Positions 16,677 through 25,075 of a stretch of DNA of 43,731 nt are shown piece by piece. Origin of the DNA: a bacterium (GTDB taxonomy: Bacteria > Actinomycetota > Acidimicrobiia > Acidimicrobiales > CATQHL01). Made by a program: the position numbers and the translations under genes. How positions within the stretch are numbered: position 1 is the stretch's first letter; each line of letters begins with the position of its first letter. The notes under the pieces were generated by a model. That model saw nothing but the letters and a program-made list of their open reading frames with translations. It did no database searches and was not told where the DNA came from. Location: contig JAPOVS010000034.1 in the NCBI GenBank assembly GCA_026708055.1, positions 1 to 43,731 on the forward strand, read 5' to 3'.

Positions 16677-18737
16677 ATGGCACCCGCGGGTTCAGTTGAT
16701 ATGGCCGGACTCGAACTGATCTGGCGGCCGCTGCAGATCGGCGCCACCACGGTCAAGCACCGCATCATGGTCGCGCCGCACGGGCAGGCCTACGGCGAGA
16801 ACCACGCGCCGGGCGACCGCATGATCGCCTACTTCGCCGAGCGGGCCAGGGGAGGCGCAGCGCTTGTGGGCGTCGAGGCGACCTCCGCCAGCCGGCATCT
16901 CAGCGGCGCCCAACCCGGCGGGGCCACCTCGGGCTGGCGGCTCACCGCCTACGAGCGACGCACGATCCCCGCCTACGCGCGGCTTGCAGAGGCGGTGCAT
17001 GCCCACGAGTGCGGGATCTTCGTGCAGCTCAGCACCGGCGGCGTCAACGACGTCGGGCGGGCTTGGACCGACAACTGGCACCCGGTGCGGGGCCCGTCGC
17101 GGGTGCCGTCGCCGATCATGAACGAGACACCGGTCGCTCTCGGCAAGGCCGACATCGACGAACTGACCGGCGACTACGGCCAGTCGGCCGCCAACCTTCA
17201 CGAGGCCGGCATCGACGGCGTGGAGATCCACGCCGCCCACGGCTACCTCGGCATGCAGTTCATCAGCCCCGCCTTCAACAAGCGCACCGATGCCTACGGC
17301 GGGTCGGTGGCCAACCGCTGCCGCTTCTCCATCGAAGTAGCCGAGGCGATCCGCCGCCGTGTCGGGGACGCCATCACCGTGGGGTTGCGGCTGTCCTTCG
17401 ACGAGTTCATCGGCGACGCCGGCGTGACCCCCGAACTGGCGGAGGAGTGCCTCGAGGTCCTGGCCGCCACCGGTCTCTTCGACTACTTCAGCATCTCGTG
17501 CGGGAGTTGGTACTCGCTGCACCGCACGGTCCCGCCGATGGGCTCGGCCCCCGAGGCGTTCCTGGCGCCGTACGCCAAGCGCGCCAAAGCGGTGGTGGGT
17601 GACCGGGCCAAGGTGTTCGTGGCGGGTCGGGTGCTGGACCTGGCCACCGCCGAGCGGGTGATCGCCGACGGTGCCGCCGACATGGTGGCGATGGTGCGCG
17701 CCCACCTCGCCGACCCGTTCCTGGTGACCAAGACGAGGGAGGGCCGCGAGCGGGAGATCGTGCGCTGCGCCGGGACGAACGAGTGCATGGCCGCGCCCGC
17801 CAAGGGACGTCAGGTCACCTGCGTCGTCAACCCGGCCACCGGCCGCGAGCGCGACTGGGGCGAGGGCACACTCCGTCCGGCCACCGAGCCGAAACGGATC
17901 ACCGTCGTGGGCGGCGGACCGGCCGGGATGCGCGTGGCAGGGGTTGCCGCCAGGCGCGGCCACGAGGTCACGCTCATCGAGCGCGGACCGAGGCTCGGTG
18001 GCCATCTGGACCTGCTGCGGCGGCTGCCCACCCGGGGCAACTGGCAGGTGGTCGTCGACGATCTGGCGACTGTGCTCGACATGAATGGCGTCGAGGTCCG
18101 CCTCGGCCAGACGGCAACGGCCGAGGGGCTGGTCGCCGCAGCGCCCGACGCGGTCGTCTGCGCCACCGGTTCGACGTGGGATCGCACGGGATTCTCAGCC
18201 GCCCGCCCCGATCGGGAGACGATGCCGGGAGCCGACGGGGACCGCGTGCTGGACGTCGCAACCGCGACCCTGGCCGCACTCGACTCCCCCGAGGCACTGG
18301 GCGCCAAGGTCCTGATCCTCGACGACACCGGCACGTACCTGCCGCTGGGGTTGGCGGAGGTCCTGGGCGAGGGGGGCGTCGAGGTCGAGGTCCTCAGCCG
18401 GTTCCCCGTCATCGGCGAGTTGGTGGCGGGCACCCAGGACCTCCCCTGGCTGCTGCCACGCCTGGCGAAGCTCGACGTCCGTCTCTCACCCAACCACTTC
18501 ATCGAGTCCATCGACGGACGCCGCGTCGACGTCTACGAGACCCTCACCCGCCGGCCGCGGCACGTTGCCGGCGTCGACACGGTCGTGCTCTCGATGATGC
18601 GCAGCCCGCAGGACGCCGTGTTCCGGGAACTGAGCGACACCGGTCCGATCCCCACCTACTGCATCGGCGACGCCGTGGCCCCACGCTCGGTTGCCGAGGC
18701 CATCTACGAGGGCGAGAAACTCGGCCGCGCCCTATAG
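16677..18737 (+). CDS. Trimethylamine-dehydrogenase-like FMN/FAD oxidoreductase, copy 2
   Basis: This tandem paralogue of the upstream gene is about 686 aa, with the same order of motifs: LQIGATTVKHRIMVAP, EIHAAHGYLGMQFISP, NKRTDAYGGSVANR, then ITVVGGGPAGMRVAG. The cluster loop reads CAGTNEC...CVVNP, so the second cysteine is again missing, here replaced by Thr. The two share long identical stretches, among them LDLATAERVIADGAADM, and must come from a duplication. They differ in the region before the active site (EIPWEMD against MNETPVALGK), which hints at different substrates or a heteromer. ATG 16677 has GGAG 6 nt upstream; ATG 16701 aligns better with copy 1. The genes are 62 bp apart and probably co-transcribed. 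Confidence 0.85.
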   Translation: MAPAGSVDMAGLELIWRPLQIGATTVKHRIMVAPHGQAYGENHAPGDRMIAYFAERARGGAALVGVEATSASRHLSGAQPGGATSGWRLTAYERRTIPAYARLAEAVHAHECGIFVQLSTGGVNDVGRAWTDNWHPVRGPSRVPSPIMNETPVALGKADIDELTGDYGQSAANLHEAGIDGVEIHAAHGYLGMQFISPAFNKRTDAYGGSVANRCRFSIEVAEAIRRRVGDAITVGLRLSFDEFIGDAGVTPELAEECLEVLAATGLFDYFSISCGSWYSLHRTVPPMGSAPEAFLAPYAKRAKAVVGDRAKVFVAGRVLDLATAERVIADGAADMVAMVRAHLADPFLVTKTREGREREIVRCAGTNECMAAPAKGRQVTCVVNPATGRERDWGEGTLRPATEPKRITVVGGGPAGMRVAGVAARRGHEVTLIERGPRLGGHLDLLRRLPTRGNWQVVVDDLATVLDMNGVEVRLGQTATAEGLVAAAPDAVVCATGSTWDRTGFSAARPDRETMPGADGDRVLDVATATLAALDSPEALGAKVLILDDTGTYLPLGLAEVLGEGGVEVEVLSRFPVIGELVAGTQDLPWLLPRLAKLDVRLSPNHFIESIDGRRVDVYETLTRRPRHVAGVDTVVLSMMRSPQDAVFRELSDTGPIPTYCIGDAVAPRSVAEAIYEGEKLGRAL

Positions 18738-18745
18738 GTTGGCGG

Positions 18746-18880
18746 ATGGATCGAAACGCTATGTGCAGTCCGTACGAATTGCCCGATTTGCGCGTCGGTG
18801 ACCGGCAGGAGCCCGACCCGCTGGAGCGCTACTCCTGGCCGGAGTTGCGAGAGCTGATCTACGGCGGCGACGGGCCCTGA
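18746..18880 (+). CDS. Small 44-codon ORF after the flavoprotein pair
   Basis: ATG 18746 lies 8 nt after the flavoprotein stop. The product has 44 residues with a varied, acidic composition (MDRNAMCSPYELPDLRVGD, then a WPELRELIYGG tail) and ends at TGA 18880. The composition looks like a real protein rather than a GC-rich shadow, and the position suggests coupling to the upstream gene. No family was recognised. A chance ORF cannot be excluded. Confidence 0.4.
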   Translation: MDRNAMCSPYELPDLRVGDRQEPDPLERYSWPELRELIYGGDGP

Positions 18881-18926
18881 TGCTCGAGATTGACACCCGC
18901 ATCGCCAAGTGCGGAGTGCCGGATCG

Positions 18927-20474
18927 CTAGGAGCCAGCTTTCCGCCTGAACCACTCGGAGGCGTCGATCCCGGCGCGGGACGCTGCCGATGTGAGTCCCT
19001 GGACGGCTTGGGATGCCAGTTCAGGCCGTAGTCGGGTGACCGCTCGGTACTCGGTCGCTCGGCGCTCGGCGTCATCGACGGATGTGAAGCGCCAGTCCGA
19101 GGGTTGGCCGTGGGCGACCACTGCGCCGGCACAAGTCGGCTTGAACTTAGGCATGGCAAGTTTGTGCGGAGCCGTGTCGAACCGAATGCGGACCAGTGTG
19201 TTCTCCGGGGAGCGAATCACGGCTTCCGGGTTTTGCTCGTCCGGACGGAGTCGCAGCATCGGAAAGGCGCGGCAACCTTTGAGTCGAACGCTGTCGCACA
19301 GAGGCTGTATGCACAGCCAGTAGCTGCCGGACTCATCGCGAAGGACCACGCCGAGTTCGAGCCGTGGCGCTTTCTGGCCGAAGTCACTGGAACTCATCAT
19401 GACGGCGAGTGTCTCGCTTGAGGCCTCACCATTACCGAACGCGGCCGTCAGATCATCGACCGCCTTGGTTACCGCCGAGTCGCCCAAACCGATTCCCGGC
19501 AGGCCACTGACGATTGCCTCTCGCGCCAATAGCTCGTCAGCAAGGGCCTTCACGTCCGACGAGACGCTTTCCGACCGCCTCAGCCGCTCTGCAAGTTCGC
19601 TTGGACTCCCGCCGCTCGTTGTCCGCGTCAGTGACTCAGCCACAGAATCGATGGTCCAGACGTCACCCACGAGCGCGTCGTGCAGTGCTCGCTCGAGGTC
19701 GCCGGCGAGCAGGCGGATGAACTGGGGTCCGGCGTCGTCGGCTTGCGGCAGCAGAGCTCGGTGCACGAGCCCTCCGGCGTCCAGATCGGACCCGAAGTTC
19801 GTAAGAATCCTCGGAGTGGAGTCGCGCACTGCGTTGACGCCGCGAAAAACGAACTGAGGCATGAGCCCCCCGACGATCATCTCAAGGTCGTCTCGTATCC
19901 GCGCCGGAAGATCGCTATATGGGGCAGTCCTCCAATCCTCGCCGCCGACCAACGTGATTCCCGGCTTCCCGAAGACGAGCACGACCGTGTTCTCGCATCG
20001 CAGTACGAAGTCGTGAGTCTCCTCGAAGTCCGTTTCCTCCGTGAGGCGGTCGACGATGGCACTCAGCCGTGGCGCTCCGGTGAAGATGACGACGACTGTC
20101 AGACGACCCTTGTTCGCCTCGGCGACTTCGGAGATCATCCCGATTGTCCTGGTGTCGTCTCCGAACAGCAGCCAGTCGAGTATCAGCAGGTCGGCAATTT
20201 GAGCACCCTGACGAGCCAGAGCCATGAGATCGGACTCACTATCGTGTGGCTGGAGGACACCGCACACGATTCCCTCGGCGATGAACGCATTGACAAGCTC
20301 CGCTGGGTGGACCGGTGTTGCGTCATCAGCCGGAGGGGAAACGAGGCCGGGCTGCGGCTCGACGGGGAGGCCAGCTGTCTCGTCGGCGCCGAGTTCCTCC
20401 AGCGGGCTGTGGTAGCCCTGCACGCGATCGTCTATGACCAGCGCTGTGCGGAAGTATTCGCTGATTGCGGTCAT
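18927..20474 (-). CDS. Receiver-domain protein of the vsr/methyltransferase/GHKL operon
   Basis: This 515-aa protein has an N-terminal receiver-like domain with all expected residues: the acidic pair Asp15-Asp16 in ALVIDDR, the phosphoacceptor Asp100 in DLLILDW, Thr132 in VVVIFTG and the Lys170-Pro171 pair in VLVFGKPG. The gap between the acidic pair and Asp100 is about twice that of standard receivers, so it is a divergent form. I recall a Pfam family called Response_reg_2 that this may match. Residues about 180-515 match no DNA-binding or enzyme family I know. ATG 20474 overlaps the stop of the kinase-like gene by 4 bases, so the two are made together. The likely role is output of a phosphorelay tied to a DNA modification system. 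Confidence 0.7.
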   Translation of the reverse strand: MTAISEYFRTALVIDDRVQGYHSPLEELGADETAGLPVEPQPGLVSPPADDATPVHPAELVNAFIAEGIVCGVLQPHDSESDLMALARQGAQIADLLILDWLLFGDDTRTIGMISEVAEANKGRLTVVVIFTGAPRLSAIVDRLTEETDFEETHDFVLRCENTVVLVFGKPGITLVGGEDWRTAPYSDLPARIRDDLEMIVGGLMPQFVFRGVNAVRDSTPRILTNFGSDLDAGGLVHRALLPQADDAGPQFIRLLAGDLERALHDALVGDVWTIDSVAESLTRTTSGGSPSELAERLRRSESVSSDVKALADELLAREAIVSGLPGIGLGDSAVTKAVDDLTAAFGNGEASSETLAVMMSSSDFGQKAPRLELGVVLRDESGSYWLCIQPLCDSVRLKGCRAFPMLRLRPDEQNPEAVIRSPENTLVRIRFDTAPHKLAMPKFKPTCAGAVVAHGQPSDWRFTSVDDAERRATEYRAVTRLRPELASQAVQGLTSAASRAGIDASEWFRRKAGS

Positions 20475-23371
20475 CGGCGCCTCTCTCGCTCCTTAATTCT
20501 TGGACGGATCAGGAACTCCGTGCCGCCATCGCGGTCGCCGAGGTGGATCGACCACCCGGCACGTTCGAGGACCTGGCTCGCAATTGCCAGACCGAGGCCG
20601 CTTCCGCCGGGCTTGGTGGTGAAGCCGAAGTCGAACACCCGGTCGGCTATGTCCGCCGTAATCCCGGGACCGCTGTCTCGGTAGACGAGCGTGTCGCCGC
20701 GCTTGTCGAGTTCAATGACCTGGGTCGATCCGGCCGAGTCTCGCTGGATCCAGTACAGGCTGTTGTCGACCAGGTTGATGAACACCGGATAGAAGGTGGA
20801 GGTGTAGCCCTCGAGTCTGGCGGCTTGAAACTCCCGGCTCGGACGGATCTCGACGCCCACGTCCGCCAAGCGGTCTCGGAATAGCTCGTCGAGGTAGCGC
20901 GAGATGTCGCTTCCCTTGATGGTCGTCGGGGTGCGCCGCAGCCGCCGCTGCATTGGCGTGAGCAGCGTGAGATAACTCTCGAGATGGTCGATGTCTCGTC
21001 GCAGGTCTTCGTAGAGTCTGACGAGTTGCGGGTTCTTCTTCGCCCACGCCCCAACTCTTCGCACGTCGCTGCGGATACTGGAGATGGTGGCCTGGAACTC
21101 GTGGTCGACGACGGCCAGAGCCATGCCGAGTTGCACGAGTTCCAATTGCGCGTCCGCTTGGGCGCGTAGTTCGACGATCTCGGCGTCTGCGGCGGCGGCG
21201 AGTTCGGTGGGATCGGGTGCCCCGCTGCTGAAGACGAGCCTGCTCGATTGGACGAGGTTGACGACCCGTATGAGCGCTCTCCTGGATTCGGTTGCCAACG
21301 CGTCCACTGCCTGCTCGAACCGGGCCTGATCCTGGATCCATCCGCTGCTGGTCGAGGTAGTTGGCACGGCTATGGCGTCGAGTTGCCTGTTGAAGTCCTC
21401 GCGGAGTCCCGCCAGAGTGGCGCGCACGGCGGTGGCCAGTCCCGCCAATGCGCTACCGGCCTCTCCTTGGGCTTCGCTGACTCGGCTCCTCGCCTGCGAG
21501 ATGCGGCCCTCGACGAACTCGCGCCGTTCCCTCTCGTCCGCTTCGAGGGCGGCCAGCCGCTTCTCGGTGGTCGCGACCAGGTCGTCGACGGTCTCCAAGG
21601 CCGGCCGGACGTACGATCTCTCGATCTCCTCGATGCCGCGTTCGAGGGTCGTCATGTCCCGGCGCATCGGCTCGGTCGGAGCGAAGCCCTCGGGCTCGTC
21701 GAATTCCAACGACATTGTGAGTTGACGTAGTGCCCACCTCGCAGCGGCAACACGCTGAGAGGCGGGTTGAAGTCGGTCACAAGTGTCGAGTTCCGCCGCG
21801 AGCGTCTGCACGATCCCCGCCGTCTCCTGTTGGAAGTTGGTCTCGTTGAGGTACTGCACCCCGCCAGCAAGCTGGGCGCGCAGTCTTCGCCGTCCCTCCC
21901 TGGCTCGCTTATCGCGTTCCTTGCGTAGTGCATCCTCCCTCGCGAGCCGCTGCCGGCCCTTCTCGTAGGCCCCGACCCGAGGGCTCTCGGCCCGGAAGAA
22001 CGTTGCCGCGAGTTCCACGAAGAGGTTGATAAGTAGACCCCTGAAGTCCGAGTATGCGCGACCCTGGGTGAATCCCTCCCTACCCGCCTTCTCTTGCAGG
22101 GTGTTGTTGTGTTCGGTCGACAGACTGACGGCACCGAACATCCGCCTGTAGGAGAAGTAGTAGTAGCCAGCACCCAGCGTTCGCCGTTCCTCGATTTCCA
22201 GATAGTCCACGTCGGGGCGGCCATACGGCTGGACGCGGATGCCGTCCATGTAGACGTAGAGGCCGCCGAGTTGGCGAAGCCGGGTTGTCATCGTCGCGAA
22301 CGCGTCCGGTTCGAGTCGCGATTCACTTCGTTCGCCCTGAACGACTCCGAGTTCGAACGCGAAGCACCCGCATCGTGGCCGCAACGGTTTCGGACACGGG
22401 ATGTCGACGTCGGTTGGTTCTTCGTCGAAGATCCGGATCGTTCCCAGGAAATTGCCGTTCTCGTCGAATTCGCCGAGGACGTGGTGATCTGCTGACTCGA
22501 AGTCGGACGTGCCGAAGAAGTCGCCGGGCTGCAGGAGGCTCTCGTCGTCGCCGCCGTAGCGGTGATCGACGAAGTCGACCGAGAACTCGGGCGTGGTCGG
22601 GCTCCCGAGCCACACGTCGGTGAAGCCGTGCAGCGTCCTTTCCAATGACGAGGCGTCCTCTGCTCGTGGGCTCTCGAGTTCGGGGGGTAGGTCCTCGGAC
22701 ACCGGGGAGATGAGGAACACCGTGCCGCTCGTCCTGATCGGTTCCAGATCGGGCAGTGCCCGGTAGGGATCGTCAGGTATGGCGTCGAGGGCCGCCAGGA
22801 TCTCGTCCATCCGGTGTGACCACGAGGCCGAGGTGTCCAGCGCACGGAAGTTCGCGACGGCCTCCGCGATCGGTGTCTTCAGCTGGCCCACGTCAGCCGC
22901 AGTGAGGTCGCCGGAGTCCAACTCGACGAGCCCGACGGGCACCTCATCCAGGTCCACACGCGGCAGCTCGAACATCTTCCAGCTGACGAGCGCGGCGACC
23001 GCGGGATGACCGTCCCGCTTGGATACGACGAGCACCTGGCTGCCGAGAGCGCCGATGGCGAGACGCCCGATGCCCTTCTCGCCGAGTTGGACCCTCGGCC
23101 GCATTCCCGGCGGTGCCGACGTCGAGCCGCGTTCCAACTTCGACTCGGTGGCGATGGTGAGCCAGTGCTTCTCGAAGGTCTCCCGATCCATGCCGACGCC
23201 GTCGTCGCTCACGACGAGCACGTTGTGGGATCGGAAGAAGTCCGCGATCGCAACGGTGGCATACGCGTCGTAGGAGTTCTTGAAGAGTTCGCTCAGCGCG
23301 GTCGGCAGGCTCGCGATCTGCTGCCTCCCGAGCATGTCAACCGCCCGCGCTCGGGCACGGAAGCGAGTCAT
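20471..23371 (-). CDS. Dual-GHKL protein: MORC/MutL-like ATPase plus histidine-kinase module
   Basis: This 966-aa protein has two separate GHKL ATP sites. The first, residues about 20-180, is MORC/MutL/Hsp90-like: ELFKNSYDAYA (Glu28, Asn32), DDGVGMD (56-62) and GEKGIGRLAIGALG (97-110). The second, about 857-966, is a kinase catalytic domain: NLVDNS, DSGPGI, FDFGFTTKPGGSGLGL. Between them are a beta-rich part and a long Arg/Glu/Ala coiled coil (about 490-740), then DHEFQATISSIRSD with His757 as the likely phospho-acceptor. The HEF motif fits a Pfam family I recall as HEF_HK. The open frame extends upstream, but ATG 23371 overlaps the methyltransferase stop (ATGA) and begins the ATPase domain. 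MORC-type ATPases are known beside restriction-modification genes. A role in defence is inferred. Confidence 0.82.
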   Translation of the reverse strand: MTRFRARARAVDMLGRQQIASLPTALSELFKNSYDAYATVAIADFFRSHNVLVVSDDGVGMDRETFEKHWLTIATESKLERGSTSAPPGMRPRVQLGEKGIGRLAIGALGSQVLVVSKRDGHPAVAALVSWKMFELPRVDLDEVPVGLVELDSGDLTAADVGQLKTPIAEAVANFRALDTSASWSHRMDEILAALDAIPDDPYRALPDLEPIRTSGTVFLISPVSEDLPPELESPRAEDASSLERTLHGFTDVWLGSPTTPEFSVDFVDHRYGGDDESLLQPGDFFGTSDFESADHHVLGEFDENGNFLGTIRIFDEEPTDVDIPCPKPLRPRCGCFAFELGVVQGERSESRLEPDAFATMTTRLRQLGGLYVYMDGIRVQPYGRPDVDYLEIEERRTLGAGYYYFSYRRMFGAVSLSTEHNNTLQEKAGREGFTQGRAYSDFRGLLINLFVELAATFFRAESPRVGAYEKGRQRLAREDALRKERDKRAREGRRRLRAQLAGGVQYLNETNFQQETAGIVQTLAAELDTCDRLQPASQRVAAARWALRQLTMSLEFDEPEGFAPTEPMRRDMTTLERGIEEIERSYVRPALETVDDLVATTEKRLAALEADERERREFVEGRISQARSRVSEAQGEAGSALAGLATAVRATLAGLREDFNRQLDAIAVPTTSTSSGWIQDQARFEQAVDALATESRRALIRVVNLVQSSRLVFSSGAPDPTELAAAADAEIVELRAQADAQLELVQLGMALAVVDHEFQATISSIRSDVRRVGAWAKKNPQLVRLYEDLRRDIDHLESYLTLLTPMQRRLRRTPTTIKGSDISRYLDELFRDRLADVGVEIRPSREFQAARLEGYTSTFYPVFINLVDNSLYWIQRDSAGSTQVIELDKRGDTLVYRDSGPGITADIADRVFDFGFTTKPGGSGLGLAIASQVLERAGWSIHLGDRDGGTEFLIRPRIKERERRR

Positions 23372-24495
23372 GCTGCGGCGTGCATCAGCGGCCCCGAGAC
23401 GGAAGCGCCGGGAGAGTCCTCGTCCCTGGAGTCGTCCTCGGCCACACGTCGGGCCTGTGCGACGTGCTCCACTAGGTGCCGCCCGAAGTGCCGCGCGAGG
23501 ACGACCGGTACCGCATTGCCGATCTGCCTGGCCTGGGAGGTCAGGCTTCCGGCGAACTCGAATGAGGTGGGGAAGGTCTGTAGTCGCGCTGCCTCCCGAG
23601 CGCTGAGTGCCCGATCCTGGGATGGGTGGCCGAAGCGCCCGTTGCTGTAGCTGATGCACCTCGTGGTCAGCGCCGGTGCCGGCTTGTCCCAGTTGAGTCG
23701 GCCGTATACGTCGGTGTGACCTTTGAAGCCGTCTCGATGGCAGTCGGACCAGAGTCGTGCTGGCCAGTCCCGGCGGTCGCCGCCCTCCGGCGTCGCCCGG
23801 ATCCGCTCGAGGTTCAACTTCGAGAGCCTCATGGATCGATGGCTGCTGATGTCGGACTCCCTCTGCCCGGCCGTGATCGGAGGAAGCGAACCGATCCACT
23901 CCCTCACCGTCGAGTGCGAGCATCCGGCTGCCGGGCCGTGAGAGGGACCCGGCAGATCGATCGGTCCGAGGCGGCTGGCCACGAGCACGAGCCGGCGTCT
24001 CGTCTGGGGCACGCCGTAGTCGGCACTGCAGACGGTGCCGTAGCTCACGTGGTGCGTCCTGCCCAACTCCTCCACGAAGTCGGCGAACGGACCCTCCGAA
24101 GCTGATACCCGCTGCATTCCGGGCACGTTCTCCACGAAGATCAACTCGGGGTTGAGGGCCGTCACGAACCGGAGGAACTCGATCAGCAGGAACGATCGGC
24201 TGTCTTCGGCCAACGGCTGCTGCCGGTGTCCGGCGAACGGCTGGCACGGGGCGCACCCCGCGAAGAGCATGACCGATTCCGATGCCGGCTGCAGCAACTC
24301 GCCCACGTCGGCGACGCGTACTTCACGGATGTCTTGCTCGATGACAGGTGTGGCCGGGAAGTTCATCCGGAAGGTCGTCACCGCGTCGCGATCCCAGTCG
24401 ACTGCCAGCATCGGGGAGATGCCCGCGTCGGCGAATCCACGCGTCGTGCCTCCACAGCCGGAGAAGAAGTCCGCGAGGGCGATATCGACGCTCAT
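23368..24495 (-). CDS. C5-cytosine DNA methyltransferase (Dcm family)
   Basis: This 375-aa enzyme transfers methyl from SAM to C5 of cytosine. Motif I is DFFSGCGGTTRGF (9-21), the catalytic motif IV is FAGCAPCQPFAGH (Cys84), motif VI is FVENVPGM (Glu122), motif VIII is QTRRRLVLVA, and motif X is near RQIGNAVPVVLARHFG. The recognition region lies between about residues 185 and 300. The frame runs upstream to a TTG at 24555; ATG 24495 has GAGG about 8 nt ahead and begins directly before motif I. It sits between vsr (154 bp upstream) and the dual-GHKL gene (4-base overlap). Vsr repairs T:G mismatches left when such methylated cytosines deaminate. The target sequence is unknown and no classical restriction nuclease is adjacent. 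Confidence 0.92.
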   Translation of the reverse strand: MSVDIALADFFSGCGGTTRGFADAGISPMLAVDWDRDAVTTFRMNFPATPVIEQDIREVRVADVGELLQPASESVMLFAGCAPCQPFAGHRQQPLAEDSRSFLLIEFLRFVTALNPELIFVENVPGMQRVSASEGPFADFVEELGRTHHVSYGTVCSADYGVPQTRRRLVLVASRLGPIDLPGPSHGPAAGCSHSTVREWIGSLPPITAGQRESDISSHRSMRLSKLNLERIRATPEGGDRRDWPARLWSDCHRDGFKGHTDVYGRLNWDKPAPALTTRCISYSNGRFGHPSQDRALSAREAARLQTFPTSFEFAGSLTSQARQIGNAVPVVLARHFGRHLVEHVAQARRVAEDDSRDEDSPGASVSGPLMHAAA

Positions 24496-24649
24496 TTCGG
24501 GTGCCTCGGTGGTGCTCAGCACGGAAGTTCGCCCCTTGTCATCACGGCCTGCCAAGCTACTTCACCAGATGGGTGTGACATCACGCGCTGCATGGACCCG
24601 AGCGGCTGGAACCCCGTGCCCAGCGGTGCCGAGAGGCCAACGATGGTGC

Positions 24650-25075
24650 TCACCGCTGGAGTTCCAGTCGGCGCCGAGTGTGCGCCACCTGCACGCGGTC
24701 GGCAGCGGTTGCAATCTCGTGCTCCCACAGGCGCAGGGACTCCCAGCCGTGCTCTCGGAGGAGGCGATCGGTGTCCGCGTCGCGTGTACGGTTCATCTCG
24801 ATCTTGTCCCGCCACCACTGCGAGTTGGTCATCGGCCATGTCGCATGTGTCGGGCAGCCGTGCCAGAAGCAGCCATCCACGAAGACAGCGAGCCGGATCC
24901 CGACGAACGCGATGTCGATTGACCTCTGGGGGTTACCTGGAACCGGGTATCCCACTCGATAGCGCATGCCGCGGCGATGGAGTGCGCGTCGAAGCACCAA
25001 CTCGGGCTCAGTGTCGCGGGTGCGCTGCCGCGACATCCGTGACGAGGCGGGTGCTCTGGTGCGACTGTCGATCAC
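24650..25075 (-). CDS. vsr: Very short patch repair endonuclease (Vsr)
   Basis: Vsr nicks DNA at T:G mismatches within methylated sites. Family motifs are clear: MSRQRTRDTEPELVLRRALH, then SIDIAFVGIRLAVFVDGCF with Asp54 as the likely catalytic residue, then WHGCPTH with zinc-site Cys69, His72 and Cys74, and WWRDKIEMNRTRDADTDRLL. GWESLRLWEHE ends the core. The length of about 141 aa from GTG 25075 is normal. The frame continues to 25150 and an ATG at 25036 is also possible. The gene precedes the cytosine methyltransferase on the same strand, the usual pairing. In this operon it is the only obvious nuclease, so it could also serve as a restriction arm; that is an inference. Confidence 0.92.
   Translation of the reverse strand: MIDSRTRAPASSRMSRQRTRDTEPELVLRRALHRRGMRYRVGYPVPGNPQRSIDIAFVGIRLAVFVDGCFWHGCPTHATWPMTNSQWWRDKIEMNRTRDADTDRLLREHGWESLRLWEHEIATAADRVQVAHTRRRLELQR

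Noticed and set aside
14530-16683. 717-codon minus-strand open frame opposite flavoprotein copy 1
   Set aside because: The plus strand has full family motifs; the reverse frame is a product of high third-position GC.
16617-16700. 27-codon ORF between the two flavoprotein genes
   Set aside because: Low-complexity Arg/Ser/Gly composition and overlap with the likely start of copy 2.
23372-24256. Upstream extension of the dual-GHKL gene to 1261 residues
   Set aside because: This part lies over the methyltransferase in another frame, and ATG 23371 with its ATGA overlap fits the true start.
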